DNA of 64,000 nt from Candidatus Proximibacter danicus (GTDB taxonomy: Bacteria; Pseudomonadota; Gammaproteobacteria; Burkholderiales; Rhodocyclaceae): assembly GCA_016710885.1 (NCBI GenBank), contig JADJUC010000004.1:1-64000 (forward strand), in the 5' to 3' direction. The first letter of the stretch is position 1. Each line of letters opens with the position of its first letter. Under the pieces are notes generated by a model. The model saw only the letters and a program-made list of their open reading frames with translations, ran no database searches and had not been told where the DNA came from. A program made the translations under genes and the position numbers. Below are positions 53,881 through 63,341 of the stretch, in pieces.

Positions 53881-54538
53881 TGGCTGTCGGACACCGCGGT
53901 ATCGGCATGACCTCGCAGCGGACGCGGATGCGCATGATCGAGCGCCTGCGTAGAAAGGGGTCCGGGACGAAGCCGTGCTGGCGGCCATGGCGGCCGTTCC
54001 GCGCCATATCTTTGTCGAAGAGGCCATGGCGCATCGCGCCTATGAGGATACGGCGCTGCCGCTTGGATCGGGTCAGACGATTTCGCAACCCTATATCGTC
54101 GCCCGCATGATAGAGATGTTGAAGGCGGGCCGGCCGGGACTCGGGCGGACACTCGAAATCGGTGCGGGTTGTGGCTATCAGGCAGCCGTGCTGGCGCAAT
54201 TGACGGAAGAAGTCTTTGCCATTGAGCGGCTGGAGCCGCTGATCGAAAAGGCCAAACTCAATCTGAGAGCGGTTCAGGAGTTCCGAGTTCGACTCAAGCA
54301 TGGTGACGGACAACTTGGCTTGCCCGAAGCCGCACCTTTCGACACGATTATTCTTGCCGCTGCAGCGCAGCGTGTGCCGCCCCTGCTTTTGCAGCAACTG
54401 GCGCTTGGTGGCAGAATGATGTTGCCATTAGGCACCGGCGATCAGGTGCTGTGCCTGATAGAGCGCCGGCCGGAAGGTTTTGTCGAATCGCGGCTGGATG
54501 CCGTCCGTTTTGTTCCGCTGCTTTCGGGGATCGAATGA
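53880..54538 (+). pseudogene. pcm: Protein-L-isoaspartate O-methyltransferase, frameshifted
   Basis: The N-terminal part MTSQRTRMRMIERLRRKG is read in one frame to 53960, and the rest (MAAVPRHIFVEEAMAHRAYE, SGQTISQPYIVARM, the SAM motif LEIGAGCGYQAAVLAQL) in another to the stop at 54538. One more G in the four-G run at 53957-53960 would join them as RRKGVRDEAVLAAMAAVPR, the normal sequence. Pcm repairs isoaspartyl residues in ageing proteins. ATG at 53880 overlaps surE; 53907 is the family start. Confidence 0.85.
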
Positions 54539-55473
54539 AGCACTATCGTCGTTTTATCGTTGTCATCGCTGCCCTGCTGCTCACCGCCTGCGCGAGCCTT
54601 TTGCCTGCGCCTGTCATTGACCGTGGTGGTGCTGGTGCATCGTCTGCAACGACAGCCGCTGCGGCAAAGGATCTCTACACGGTAAAGAAAGGCGACACGC
54701 TGTTCAGCATCGCCTTGGACCACGGGCTTGATCATCGCGAGCTTGCCACATGGAACAACATAGAAAACCCCAACCGGATTCGCATCGGCCAGCAGTTGCG
54801 GGTGAAGCCGCTGGTGCCCGCAGGTAGTGACTCGGTCGTGACGCAACCGATAGGCTCGAACGAGGCGATGGTCGAACAGCGTTCGCTCGATTCTTCGACG
54901 CAGGTAGCCGCGGCAGATAGCAGCACACCGCAGTTCAAAACGGAGCCGAAGGCTGGCAAGGTCGCTTATTCCGAGGAGGCGCTGGCTCAAGCCCAGCGGG
55001 CTCCGGATGTCGTGGCACCGAAGCCGGAGTCAAGGCCGGAGGCCAAGGCAGAGCCAAAACCGGAAGCGAAGCCGGTACCGTCGGGTGAGCCAAGTGCTGG
55101 GGCGGACGACATGGCTTGGATATGGCCTGCGAATGGCAAGGTGGTGGGGCAGTTCAGCGAGGCCGGCAGCAAAGGGCTCGATATTGGCGGCAAGGCTGGC
55201 GATCCGGTGATTGCCACGGGCGATGGCAAGGTGGTCTATGCCGGTACCGGCCTTCGCGGCTATGGCAAGCTCATCATCGTCAAGCACAACGCAACTTTCC
55301 TTTCGGCCTATGCACACAACCAGAATTTGCTGGTCAAGGAAGGTCAAAGCGTCACGAAGGGGCAGAAAATTGCCGAAATGGGCAGTTCGGATGCCGACCA
55401 GGTGAAGCTGCACTTTGAAATCAGACGGCAGGGCAAGCCGGTCGATCCGCTCAAATATTTGCCACCACGCTGA
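54535..55473 (+). CDS. nlpD: NlpD-like lipoprotein with LysM and M23 domains
   Basis: A 312-residue lipoprotein: signal and lipobox LLLTACAS (Cys near residue 19), a LysM peptidoglycan-binding domain (LYTVKKGDTLFSIALDHG, about 44-90), a Pro/Glu/Lys-rich linker, and a C-terminal LytM/M23 domain (GDGKVVYAGTGLRGYGKLII, YAHNQNLLVKEGQ, KLHFEIRRQG). The first metal-binding His of active M23 enzymes is absent (GLDIGGKAG), as in NlpD, which activates an amidase instead of cutting itself. It overlaps pcm and is followed by rpoS, as usual; the rpoS promoter is often inside nlpD. Confidence 0.92.
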   Translation: MKHYRRFIVVIAALLLTACASLLPAPVIDRGGAGASSATTAAAAKDLYTVKKGDTLFSIALDHGLDHRELATWNNIENPNRIRIGQQLRVKPLVPAGSDSVVTQPIGSNEAMVEQRSLDSSTQVAAADSSTPQFKTEPKAGKVAYSEEALAQAQRAPDVVAPKPESRPEAKAEPKPEAKPVPSGEPSAGADDMAWIWPANGKVVGQFSEAGSKGLDIGGKAGDPVIATGDGKVVYAGTGLRGYGKLIIVKHNATFLSAYAHNQNLLVKEGQSVTKGQKIAEMGSSDADQVKLHFEIRRQGKPVDPLKYLPPR

Positions 55474-55475
55474 TC

Positions 55476-56468
55476 ATGACCGACCCTTCCGACCGTTCCG
55501 ATCTCACCGGTTTTGAAGACGACGAGAGTCTTCTGGAGCCGGAAACGACGGAAGCGTTGGAGGAGGGCGATAGTGTCGAGCTTGAAGCGGTAGAGCGTGA
55601 AGTCACCGCAACCGGGGCGGTCAGCGCAGAAACCGAGATTCTCAACGATGTAACGCAGTTGTATCTCAACGAGATCGGCGCCAAGCCCCTATTTACGCCC
55701 GCCGAAGAAGCAGCAACGGCGCGGGCCATGCGGGCGGGGGATTTCTCGGCTCGGCAGAAAATGATCGAACACAACCTGCGTCTGGTTGTGAACATTGCCA
55801 AGCACTATCTCAATCGTGGCATTCCGCTGCTTGATCTGATCGAGGAGGGAAATCTCGGTCTTATCCATGCCCTCGAGAAATTTGACCCGGAGCGTGGTTT
55901 CCGTTTTTCCACCTACGCTACGTGGTGGATTCGCCAAGGCATCGAGCGCGCAATCATGAACCAGTCGCGCACTATTCGCTTGCCTGTGCATGTGGTCAAG
56001 GAACTCAACGTGGTGTTGCGCGCCGTACGCCATCTCGAGGCCGCGAACGGCCGTGAAATCAGCCACGAACAGATTGCCCACCTGATCGATAAACCGGTCA
56101 GGGAAGTGCAGCGCATTCTGGCGTTGAACGAGCATATTGCCTCGCTCGATGCACCGCTGGAAATCGATCCCAACCACACCATTGCCGACGCCATTGCCGA
56201 CGAGAATGGCGCCGACCCGGAAAGCATGCTGCAGTCCAACGAACTCGGGGATTTGTTGGTGTGCTGGGTCGGGCAACTGCCTGAGAAGCAGCGTAGTGTG
56301 ATCGAGCGCCGCTATGGCCTGAATGGGGTGGAAGTGGCGACGCTGGAAGCGATTGCTGCCGACATGGATCTGACGCGCGAACGCGTCCGTCAGATCCAGA
56401 TCGAAGCCCTCAACCATCTCCGCCGCATCATCAAGCGTGGCGGCGTCACGCGCGACAGTCTGTTATAG
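55476..56468 (+). CDS. rpoS: RNA polymerase sigma factor RpoS
   Basis: A 330-residue group 2 sigma-70 factor for stationary phase and stress. Region 1.2 is LYLNEIGAKPLFTPAEE (about 65), region 2 has ARQKMIEHNLRLVVNIAK, RGIPLLDLIEEGNLGL and RFSTYATWWIRQGIERAI (about 148-165), and region 4 ends in LTRERVRQIQIEALNHLRR. The acidic N-terminus lacks the long region 1.1 of RpoD. It starts two bases after nlpD and is convergent with mltB, overlapping it by six bases. Confidence 0.95.
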   Translation: MTDPSDRSDLTGFEDDESLLEPETTEALEEGDSVELEAVEREVTATGAVSAETEILNDVTQLYLNEIGAKPLFTPAEEAATARAMRAGDFSARQKMIEHNLRLVVNIAKHYLNRGIPLLDLIEEGNLGLIHALEKFDPERGFRFSTYATWWIRQGIERAIMNQSRTIRLPVHVVKELNVVLRAVRHLEAANGREISHEQIAHLIDKPVREVQRILALNEHIASLDAPLEIDPNHTIADAIADENGADPESMLQSNELGDLLVCWVGQLPEKQRSVIERRYGLNGVEVATLEAIAADMDLTRERVRQIQIEALNHLRRIIKRGGVTRDSLL

Positions 56469-57455
56469 CGACTGCTTCTGCTCGCGTATTGCTTCGGCGA
56501 GCTGGAAGACCGACATCGCATAAAAGCTCGAACGGTTATAGCGAGTGATGACGTAGAAGTTCTGAAATCCTGCCCAGTACTCCGTCACCTGATCGGGTGT
56601 TACCAAGTCGATGATAGCGGCAGCAGCTGCCGGATTGCCTTCGGCGCGAACCCCGCTGGCGAGCAGTTCGGCCAGCGGCTTCTCCGGCTTGATACCGAGC
56701 ATCACGAGCGGTGCCGGGTCCCCTTCAATGCTGGCCGGGACAGCAATGCTAGCGCCGGTTTCCCAACCATGCTGTGCCAGAAAGCTGGCAACACTGCCAA
56801 TGGCGTCGACGTTGCTGCGCGTCAGATCGATGCGGCCGTTAGCGTCGAAATCGACGGCGTAGCGCTGCTGGCTGCTGGGCATGAACTGAGGAATGCCAAT
56901 AGCTCCAGCGTAGGAGCCTTTTACCGCCAGCGGATCAAAGCCGTTGTCGCGTGCAAGCAACAGGAACTGTTCCAGTTCGGCACGGAAGAACGGCGCGCGC
57001 GGCGGGTAGCGGAAAGCCAGCGTGGACAGCGCCTGCATGACGCTGAAGCGTCCCATGTTCTTGCCGTATTCGGTTTCGACGCCAATGATGGCGACGATGA
57101 TTTCTTCGGGGATGCCGTAAATTGCGGATGCACGCTTCAGCGTTGCTTCGTGTTCCTGCCAGAAGCGTACGCCGGCAGCGATACGCCGCTCATTGAGAAA
57201 GCGCGAGCGATAGCGTTCCCACGAGCGTTGCAACTCAGGTACGGCTGCCGGTTTGATCGCTCGCAGGACAGTCTCGTTCGGACGCAGACGGGAAAATGAG
57301 GTCGCCAGCCATTCTTTCTCAAACCCATGCTTTTCCTGCATCTCGGCGATGAAGGTGGCAACCTCCGGATCCTCGGCGAATGTTGATGCAAAGACCGGAG
57401 CCGGTGCGAACGCAACGCCAAGCAAAACGAGCAATTTTTTCAAAAAAATCTCCAT
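56463..57455 (-). CDS. mltB: Lytic murein transglycosylase B
   Basis: A 330-residue exported enzyme that cuts peptidoglycan glycan chains. Signal peptide LLVLLGVAFAPAPVFA, the catalytic Glu in IIGVETEYGKNMGRF (about residue 131), and GSYAGAIGIPQFMPSS (about 174-189) identify family 3 (MltB). No lipobox cysteine is present, so it is soluble rather than lipid-anchored. The start overlaps the end of the TgpA-like gene by 16 bases. Confidence 0.93.
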   Translation of the reverse strand: MEIFLKKLLVLLGVAFAPAPVFASTFAEDPEVATFIAEMQEKHGFEKEWLATSFSRLRPNETVLRAIKPAAVPELQRSWERYRSRFLNERRIAAGVRFWQEHEATLKRASAIYGIPEEIIVAIIGVETEYGKNMGRFSVMQALSTLAFRYPPRAPFFRAELEQFLLLARDNGFDPLAVKGSYAGAIGIPQFMPSSQQRYAVDFDANGRIDLTRSNVDAIGSVASFLAQHGWETGASIAVPASIEGDPAPLVMLGIKPEKPLAELLASGVRAEGNPAAAAAIIDLVTPDQVTEYWAGFQNFYVITRYNRSSFYAMSVFQLAEAIREQKQSL

Positions 57456-59407
57456 CGGTTGGGTAACTGCCGTACTGCTTCCCTGAGCGCTGGCATGCTG
57501 GCACCGTCGGCATTCCCGTAGCGGGCTTTGGCGTAGCATCTTGCTGCGCGATGGACGATGTCACCATAGTCGGGTCGCACGCTGGCGACTCGGCTCGCGT
57601 AGGCCAGAGGCCCCTCCCATGCTTCTCTGCGCGGTGCACCGCGTTTAGCCAGTTGTTTGCAGAAGCGCTGCCAGGCGCGATGTGCCGCATCTGTTCGCGG
57701 CCGCTGCCAGAGTGTCCACACGGTAATGCCGAGCAAAGCCAAACCGCACAAAGCAGAGAGCAGCGCGGTCATGCCCCGCCAGTCGATATCACCGAGGCCA
57801 AATCGCGAGAGCAGCTCTCGCTGGCGGTCGGGATTGTACCCGAGCACCCATTGATTCCAGGTGTTGTTGATGGCTTCCCAGCGAAAGCGTAACTGGCGCA
57901 GCCAGTCGAGGTCGATACGGGCCATCACCGGCAGCGTTTCCCCTTCGGGCAGGGCGGCGGCAATCCCCTGTTCGACACGTGACGGGGCAATTGCCGCGGT
58001 TGGGTCCACTCGCACCCAGCCTCGCCCGGCGATCCAGATTTCGGCCCAGGCATGTGCGTCGGACTGGCGAACGACAACGTAACCATCGATAGGGTTGAAT
58101 TCTCCGCCCTGATAGCCGGCAACGATGCGCGCAGGTACACCGGCAGCACGCATGAGGAAAACGAAGGTGGAAGCGTAGTGTTCGCAGAAGCCGCTTTTTG
58201 TTTCGAACAGGAACTGGTCAATCGAGTTTTCGCCAAGCAGTGGTGGGTTCAGTGTGTAGACGAAGTTTTCCTGACGAAAAAGAAGCTGTGCTTCGGCAGC
58301 AATTGCCTGGGGATTGCTATGTTTCTGTTGCCAGCCGGCGGCCAGCGTGCGTGCTCGCGGGTTACCTTTAGCTGGCAACTGCAGTGAAGCCGAAAGAATC
58401 TGTTGCGTCTCTTCCAGCCCCGCCCGGTAGTCGGTACTCGAACGCAAGGTAAAGCGGCTGCGCAATCTCACCGGCTCGCGCGCCAGCGCCTGCATGCGCA
58501 TGCTCAGCGTTGCGTTTTGCGGCAACTCGAGGGGGGCATCCAGCGCCAGCAACCAGCGCTGGTTGTGCGGCTCCAGTGTCAGTTCGTAGGCGATGGATTC
58601 TCCGCGTGCCTCTATCTGTGGGCTTGCCATACGGCCAAGAAAGGCGGGTTTCCAAGCGCGGCCGTCGAACTCGTCCATGACCGGTCCCCGCCAGTAGAGG
58701 ACCGAGTTGGCCGGCGGTGTGCCGGTAAAACGGATGCGGAAGGCAATCGCCCCGTTCAGGATCAGCTCCGATATCGAGCCGGGTGCAATGTTTTCCGGGA
58801 GGCCGGAACGGCTGCTGTGGGCATCCTGTGGCAACCCCCACAATGGGCCGGAAACGCGCGGGAAAAGCAGAAACAGTACGAGCATGAACGGCAGTGCCTG
58901 CAACAGAAGCTGTGCAGCATGGCGGGCAATTACGACGGGCGGTTGCGGGCCACCGAATAACCGGATCAGTGTCGCCGTCAGCAGCGTTACGCTCGCGATC
59001 AGCCACAGGCCGGTAGGGATGCTCTGTGAATAGAAATAGTGCGTTAGCAGCAGGAAAAAGCCGAGCATGATGATGACTACCGCATCGCGTCGCCGGTTCA
59101 TTTCCATCGGCTTGAGGGCCATGAAGAGGGTTAGCAGCGCAACGCCGGAATCGCGGCCGAAAAGGGTGCGGTACTCGATATAGACGCCAGCCGTGGTGGC
59201 GACTACGACCAGGGCCAGCAGCCAGCGTGCCGGGAGTGGCCGGTTTTTCAGCCACAGCCCGGTACGCAGCAACAATGCGACACCGATAATCGCGCTGAGC
59301 CAGAGCGGCAAGTGTTCCGTGTGCGGCGCTGCCGTCGATACGGCGCAGGCCAGTAGCCACGGAACGCTTGCCCTTTCGAGGTGGTCAGGAGCGCGTGCTT
59401 TCTTCAT
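57440..59407 (-). CDS. Transglutaminase-like membrane protein, TgpA type
   Basis: A 655-residue protein: five to six N-terminal membrane segments (within residues 20-190), a large extracytoplasmic transglutaminase-like domain with the triad Cys in TKSGFCEHYASTFVF (about 403), His in QSDAHAWAEIW (about 446) and Asp in WVRVDPTAAIAP (about 464), then one more membrane segment (ALCGLALLGITVWTLW) and a cytoplasmic tail. TgpA of Pseudomonas is the model. It overlaps the DUF58 gene by 23 bases; the operon order is moxR-DUF58-tgpA-mltB. Confidence 0.88.
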   Translation of the reverse strand: MKKARAPDHLERASVPWLLACAVSTAAPHTEHLPLWLSAIIGVALLLRTGLWLKNRPLPARWLLALVVVATTAGVYIEYRTLFGRDSGVALLTLFMALKPMEMNRRRDAVVIIMLGFFLLLTHYFYSQSIPTGLWLIASVTLLTATLIRLFGGPQPPVVIARHAAQLLLQALPFMLVLFLLFPRVSGPLWGLPQDAHSSRSGLPENIAPGSISELILNGAIAFRIRFTGTPPANSVLYWRGPVMDEFDGRAWKPAFLGRMASPQIEARGESIAYELTLEPHNQRWLLALDAPLELPQNATLSMRMQALAREPVRLRSRFTLRSSTDYRAGLEETQQILSASLQLPAKGNPRARTLAAGWQQKHSNPQAIAAEAQLLFRQENFVYTLNPPLLGENSIDQFLFETKSGFCEHYASTFVFLMRAAGVPARIVAGYQGGEFNPIDGYVVVRQSDAHAWAEIWIAGRGWVRVDPTAAIAPSRVEQGIAAALPEGETLPVMARIDLDWLRQLRFRWEAINNTWNQWVLGYNPDRQRELLSRFGLGDIDWRGMTALLSALCGLALLGITVWTLWQRPRTDAAHRAWQRFCKQLAKRGAPRREAWEGPLAYASRVASVRPDYGDIVHRAARCYAKARYGNADGASMPALREAVRQLPNRWRFF

Positions 59408-60356
59408 GTCCGAACAAGGCCAGGGCTTCGAGGCAGGTGCAGCAGTGGGTGGCGCCACAAGCCGGTGCGATGTACCCGCCGGGAATGGCCAGGCCGTAGC
59501 TCAGGTGAGCGTCTTCGGCGGCCAGCACCCAACCTGTGAGGATGGAAAGTTTTGTTTCTTCGTCGGTTTCATCGTTGAGAAGCGCCCAGTCCAGCCACAG
59601 TTCTTCGCCGGCACCGCCGGAAAAATGCTTGACCAGCAGCGGATAGGCGTCGACGTTGCGGGCAACGGCTTTCCAGGCGATATGCCGTGGAGGGTCGCTG
59701 AGGTTGCGCAAGCGCAATCCGGCGAAATCCTCTTGGCCGCCTGCACCCCGCGTGAAACCGGGGTCAGCGACGGCTACCGGTGGCGGCAGTGGCCGCTTGA
59801 GTGGCCGCGGATAGACAAGGCAGGAAAGTCTTGGGTGCGGATAACTCCACGCGCAAAAAAGGCCAAGAGGGTAGCGTGTCGACAAGGTGATCCGGCCAGG
59901 ATCAAGCCTGCCGCGCTGGCTTGTCGGGCAGGGGATGTCGATGCTTGCGCTTCCAGTTGCGGGGACGTCGAGCGTTGCCTCGTTGCCCTTTTCGAAGCGG
60001 AAATTCAGGGCACGTCTTGCTTCGCGACGTTGGTTGGCAAGGTGCAATGAGAAATAGGCAATTTCGCCAGCGTGCACCGGCGTCGCTCGTCCCGGCGAGA
60101 TTGACAGGCCGGCGAGGTTGCGGAACGTGTGCACCATGCCGGCCAAACCTAATCCCGCGAGCAGGAAAACCAGGGCGTGACCAAGGCTGAGGGTGTAGTT
60201 GATGGCGCCGATCAACATGACCGCAAGTGCCATGCCGAACAGCAGGCCGGCGCGTGTCGGCAGAATGAAGATGCGTCGCTGGGTCAGGATGATCGGCAGG
60301 GTGTTGTCTTGTCCAAGCCGGAAAAGCCAGCGCTGGAGGGGGGCAAGCGCGGCCAT
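59385..60356 (-). CDS. DUF58 domain-containing membrane protein
   Basis: A 323-residue protein with two N-terminal membrane segments (AGLLFGMALAVMLIGAINYT and LVFLLAGLGLAGMV) and a C-terminal DUF58 region, including the signature DFAGLRLRNLSDPPRHIAWK (about 205-224). DUF58 proteins are regularly encoded with MoxR ATPases and TgpA-like transglutaminases; the biochemical role is not settled. The ATG overlaps the moxR stop (ATGA). A longer open frame to 61460 runs over moxR and is not real. Confidence 0.87.
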   Translation of the reverse strand: MAALAPLQRWLFRLGQDNTLPIILTQRRIFILPTRAGLLFGMALAVMLIGAINYTLSLGHALVFLLAGLGLAGMVHTFRNLAGLSISPGRATPVHAGEIAYFSLHLANQRREARRALNFRFEKGNEATLDVPATGSASIDIPCPTSQRGRLDPGRITLSTRYPLGLFCAWSYPHPRLSCLVYPRPLKRPLPPPVAVADPGFTRGAGGQEDFAGLRLRNLSDPPRHIAWKAVARNVDAYPLLVKHFSGGAGEELWLDWALLNDETDEETKLSILTGWVLAAEDAHLSYGLAIPGGYIAPACGATHCCTCLEALALFGHEESTRS

Positions 60357-61279
60357 CAGGGGAGAGGCGTACGCTGGATTATCGTCGCGAGATCTTCCGG
60401 GTTGGCGTGCCCGCTCCCTTGCGCCAGGCGGAGGCGATGTGCCGCAACGCTGCCAAAAACCGCCTGAACGTCTTCCGGCAAGACCATGTCGCGCCCGTCG
60501 ATGAAAGCCCAGGCGCGTGCAGCCGAGAGGAGTGCGAGCGCGGCGCGTGGCGACAGGCCATGAACGAAGCGCGGGTCGCGGCGAGTTTCTTCGACCAGCA
60601 ACTGCACGTAGTCGATGAGCGCAGGGGCTGCATGTATGGCAGCCGACGATGCTTGGAGCGGCTTCAGTTGGGCGGGGCCCAGTATCGCTTGCAACGTTGC
60701 CAGCCGCTCGCGTGTGTTGCCACCGGCAAGCAAGGCTCGTTCCGCGTTGCGGTCGGGGTAGCCGAGGTCGATGCGCATGAGGAAGCGGTCCAGTTGCGAC
60801 TCGGGGAGGGCGAAGGTGCCGATCTGGTGCGAAGGATTCTGTGTCGCGATGACAAAAAATGGGTCGGGCAAGGGGCGCGTTTCGCCCTCTGCCGTCACTT
60901 GCCGCTCCTCCATCGCTTCGAGCAACGCACTTTGTGTTTTCGGCGTTGCGCGGTTGATCTCGTCGGCGAGAACGAGCTGGGAAAAAATCGGCCCCGGGAG
61001 AAAACGGAAAGTGCTTTGTTCGCGGTCGTAAATCGAGGCGCCGACAATGTCCGCAGGCAGTAGATCGCTGGTGAACTGGATGCGTGAAAAATGCAGCCCG
61101 AGCAGCTGGGCCAATGTATGTGCCAGCGTCGTTTTGCCAACCCCCGGCAGATCCTCGATGAGCAGATGTCCGCGTGCAAGCAGGCAGGCGAGCGCAAGGC
61201 GAATCTGTCGCTCCTTGCCGAGAATGATATTTCCGGCGGCGGCAATGGCTTCGGTCAGAGGCGTGCGAGAGTCGCTCAT
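60356..61279 (-). CDS. MoxR family AAA+ ATPase
   Basis: A 307-residue AAA+ ATPase of the MoxR clade (AAA_3). Walker A is LPGVGKTTLAHTLAQ (about 43), Walker B LVLADEINRATPKTQSALLE (about 107-126), sensor 1 VIATQNPSHQIGTF (about 149-162), and an arginine-finger region around LDRFLMRIDLGYP. MoxR proteins act as chaperone-like factors for proteins with VWA or DUF58 domains. It is the first gene of the moxR-DUF58-tgpA-mltB unit, all overlapping. Confidence 0.92.
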   Translation of the reverse strand: MSDSRTPLTEAIAAAGNIILGKERQIRLALACLLARGHLLIEDLPGVGKTTLAHTLAQLLGLHFSRIQFTSDLLPADIVGASIYDREQSTFRFLPGPIFSQLVLADEINRATPKTQSALLEAMEERQVTAEGETRPLPDPFFVIATQNPSHQIGTFALPESQLDRFLMRIDLGYPDRNAERALLAGGNTRERLATLQAILGPAQLKPLQASSAAIHAAPALIDYVQLLVEETRRDPRFVHGLSPRAALALLSAARAWAFIDGRDMVLPEDVQAVFGSVAAHRLRLAQGSGHANPEDLATIIQRTPLP

Positions 61280-61410
61280 GGCTTGTAGTGGCGCTTGAAA
61301 TAGGTTGATAATGAAGATGATGGAGAAGTAAAAGAAACCGTTGATGTTCGCGGCCGATTATAGTCGGGCAGGGCATTTCGGGATAACCATAAACGCAGGG
61401 ACAAGCATAC

Positions 61411-62338
61411 GTGACCGCTACCGCATTCATTACCCACAGGGACTGCCAACTGCACGACATGGGCTCCTACCATCCGGAGTCGCCCGCCCGTCTGACCGCC
61501 ATCAACGATCACCTGATCGCGCAGGGGATTGATGCCTATTTCTCGTACTACGACGCTCCGCTTGCCAGCTTTGAGCAATTGCTGCGTGTACATCCGGCTT
61601 CGCATCTGGAGCGTGTGAAACGCGCCTCGCCCGAGCAGGGGATCGCCCACCTAGACCCCGATACGGCCATGTGTCCGCATACCTGGTCAGCAGCCATGCG
61701 CTCTGCAGGCGCTGGCTGCATGGCAGTCGACCTGGTGATGGGGCGTGAAGTTCAGAATGCCTTCTGCGCGGTACGCCCGCCCGGTCACCACGCCGAGCGT
61801 GCCAACGCCATGGGTTTCTGTTTCTTCAATAACATTGCCGTTGCGGCGGCGCATGCGCTGGCGGTGCACGGACTGGAGCGGGTGGCGATCATCGATTTTG
61901 ATGTCCACCACGGGAACGGCACGGAAGACATCTTCAAGGGAAACGACAAGGTGCTGATGTGCAGTATTTTTCAGCACCCCTTCTACCCCTATAGCGGAGC
62001 CGAAAATCCTGCTGAAAACATGGTTAATGTCCCATTGCCGGCAGGGTCAGGCAGTGAGGAATTCTACGGTGCGGTAGCTGATGTCTGGCTGCCTCGTCTC
62101 AACGCGTTCAAGCCGCAGATGATTTTCATCTCTGCGGGTTTTGATGCCCACTATGAGGACGATATGGGCAGCATGAAACTTTTCGAGAAGGACTACGCCT
62201 GGGCCACTGAGCAATTGAAGGGGGTTGCAGCCAAGCACGCCGAAAAACGTATTGTTTCCATGCTTGGAGGGCGGTTATGTCCTTTCGGCGCTGGCGCGTA
62301 GCGTCGGCGCCCACCTGCGGGTTCTGGCCGATCTTTGA
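61411..62338 (+). pseudogene. Histone deacetylase family protein, frameshift near the end
   Basis: Starts at GTG and shows the deacetylase motifs: HPESPARLTAINDHL (about 21), RPPGHHAERANAMGFCFFNN (about 119-138), IIDFDVHHGNGTEDIF (about 157-172) and SAGFDAHYEDDMG (about 233). The zinc-binding Asp-His-Asp residues are present. After KRIVSML the frame breaks: one extra G at 62266-62271 turns the usual EGGYVLSALARSV into a short out-of-frame tail ending at 62301; without it the protein continues to 62338. Substrate is unknown; acetylpolyamine or acetoin-type roles are possible. Confidence 0.82.
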
Positions 62339-62389
62339 GGGCGCTTGCGGTCAAGTTCCAAGCGTTGACGGCCATATCCAGCAACCCAG

Positions 62390-62420
62390 CCTTCGGTTAG
62401 AATCCGAAGGTTTTCTTATT
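62390..62420 (+). terminator. Intrinsic terminator after the deacetylase gene
   Basis: CCTTCGG (62390-62396) pairs with CCGAAGG (62404-62410) around TTAGAAT and is followed by TTTTCTTATT. dapA begins 21 bases later. Confidence 0.8.
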
Positions 62421-62440
62421 GATTTCAGCCTATTTCAGCC

Positions 62441-63325
62441 ATGAACATGATTACTGGTTCGATTCCCGCGATTGTCACGCCGATGCACGAAGACGGCAGC
62501 ATCGATTATCAAAGCTTCCGCACGCTGATCGAGCATCACGTCAAGGAAGGCTCAGACGGCATCGTAGTGGTTGGAACCACCGGCGAATCACCGACGGTGA
62601 CTGTCGATGAGCATGGCGAGTTGATCCGCTTTACGGTCGAGTGTGTTGCCGGTCGTATTCCGGTCATTGCCGGTACAGGTGCCAACTCGACTGCAGAGGC
62701 GATCGAGCTTACCCGTCACGCAGCCAAGGTTGGCGCCACGGCCAGTCTGTCAGTCGTGCCCTACTATAACAAGCCGACCCAGGAAGGCCTGTACCAGCAC
62801 TTCCGTGCCATCGCCGAAGCTGTTGATACGCCGATCATCCTTTACAACGTACCGGGCCGGACGGTTGCTGACATGAGCAACGATACTTCCCTGCGCCTTG
62901 CACAGATTCCGAACATTGTCGGTATCAAGGACGCAACCGGCAACATTGAGCGCGGTACCGACCTGATCGTGCGGGCGCCGAAGGATTTCGCCATTTACAG
63001 CGGTGACGACGCCTCTGCCTGCGCCCTCATTCTGCTCGGCGCTCACGGTACGATTTCGGTTACCGCCAACGTCGCACCACGCCTGATGCACGAAATGTGT
63101 GTCGCAGCGCTTGCGGCCGATGCCAAGACTGCCCGCGAGCTCAATGCTCGTCTGCTGGGTCTGCATCGCCACCTTTTCTGTGAAGCCAATCCGATTCCAG
63201 TGAAGTGGGCCTGCCAGCAACAGGGCCTGATTCGCGGCGGCATTCGCCTTCCGCTTACCTCACTTTCCTCCGATTGCCATGAGCGAGTTCGTTCTGCCAT
63301 GCGTCAAGCCGGCGTTCTGGCCTGA
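62441..63325 (+). CDS. dapA: 4-hydroxy-tetrahydrodipicolinate synthase
   Basis: A 294-residue class I aldolase joining pyruvate and aspartate semialdehyde in lysine and peptidoglycan synthesis. Motifs: GSIPAIVTPMHEDGSIDY at the start, GTTGESPTV (about 44), GTGANSTAEAIELTRHA (about 78), the Tyr in PIILYNVPGRTVADM (about 134) and the Schiff-base Lys in IVGIKDATGNIERG (about 162). bamC follows after 16 bases, as in E. coli and other proteobacteria. Confidence 0.96.
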   Translation: MNMITGSIPAIVTPMHEDGSIDYQSFRTLIEHHVKEGSDGIVVVGTTGESPTVTVDEHGELIRFTVECVAGRIPVIAGTGANSTAEAIELTRHAAKVGATASLSVVPYYNKPTQEGLYQHFRAIAEAVDTPIILYNVPGRTVADMSNDTSLRLAQIPNIVGIKDATGNIERGTDLIVRAPKDFAIYSGDDASACALILLGAHGTISVTANVAPRLMHEMCVAALAADAKTARELNARLLGLHRHLFCEANPIPVKWACQQQGLIRGGIRLPLTSLSSDCHERVRSAMRQAGVLA

Positions 63326-63341
63326 TCGGGAGTTGTTGCTC

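Noticed and set aside
59385..61460. A 691-codon reading of the DUF58 gene
   Set aside because: Its first half lies over moxR in another frame and is arginine/proline-rich nonsense; the ATG at 60356 with the ATGA overlap is the true start.
62365..62403. TTGACG and TAGAAT as a dapA promoter
   Set aside because: The spacer of 27 bases is too long, and TAGAAT lies in the loop of a terminator hairpin.
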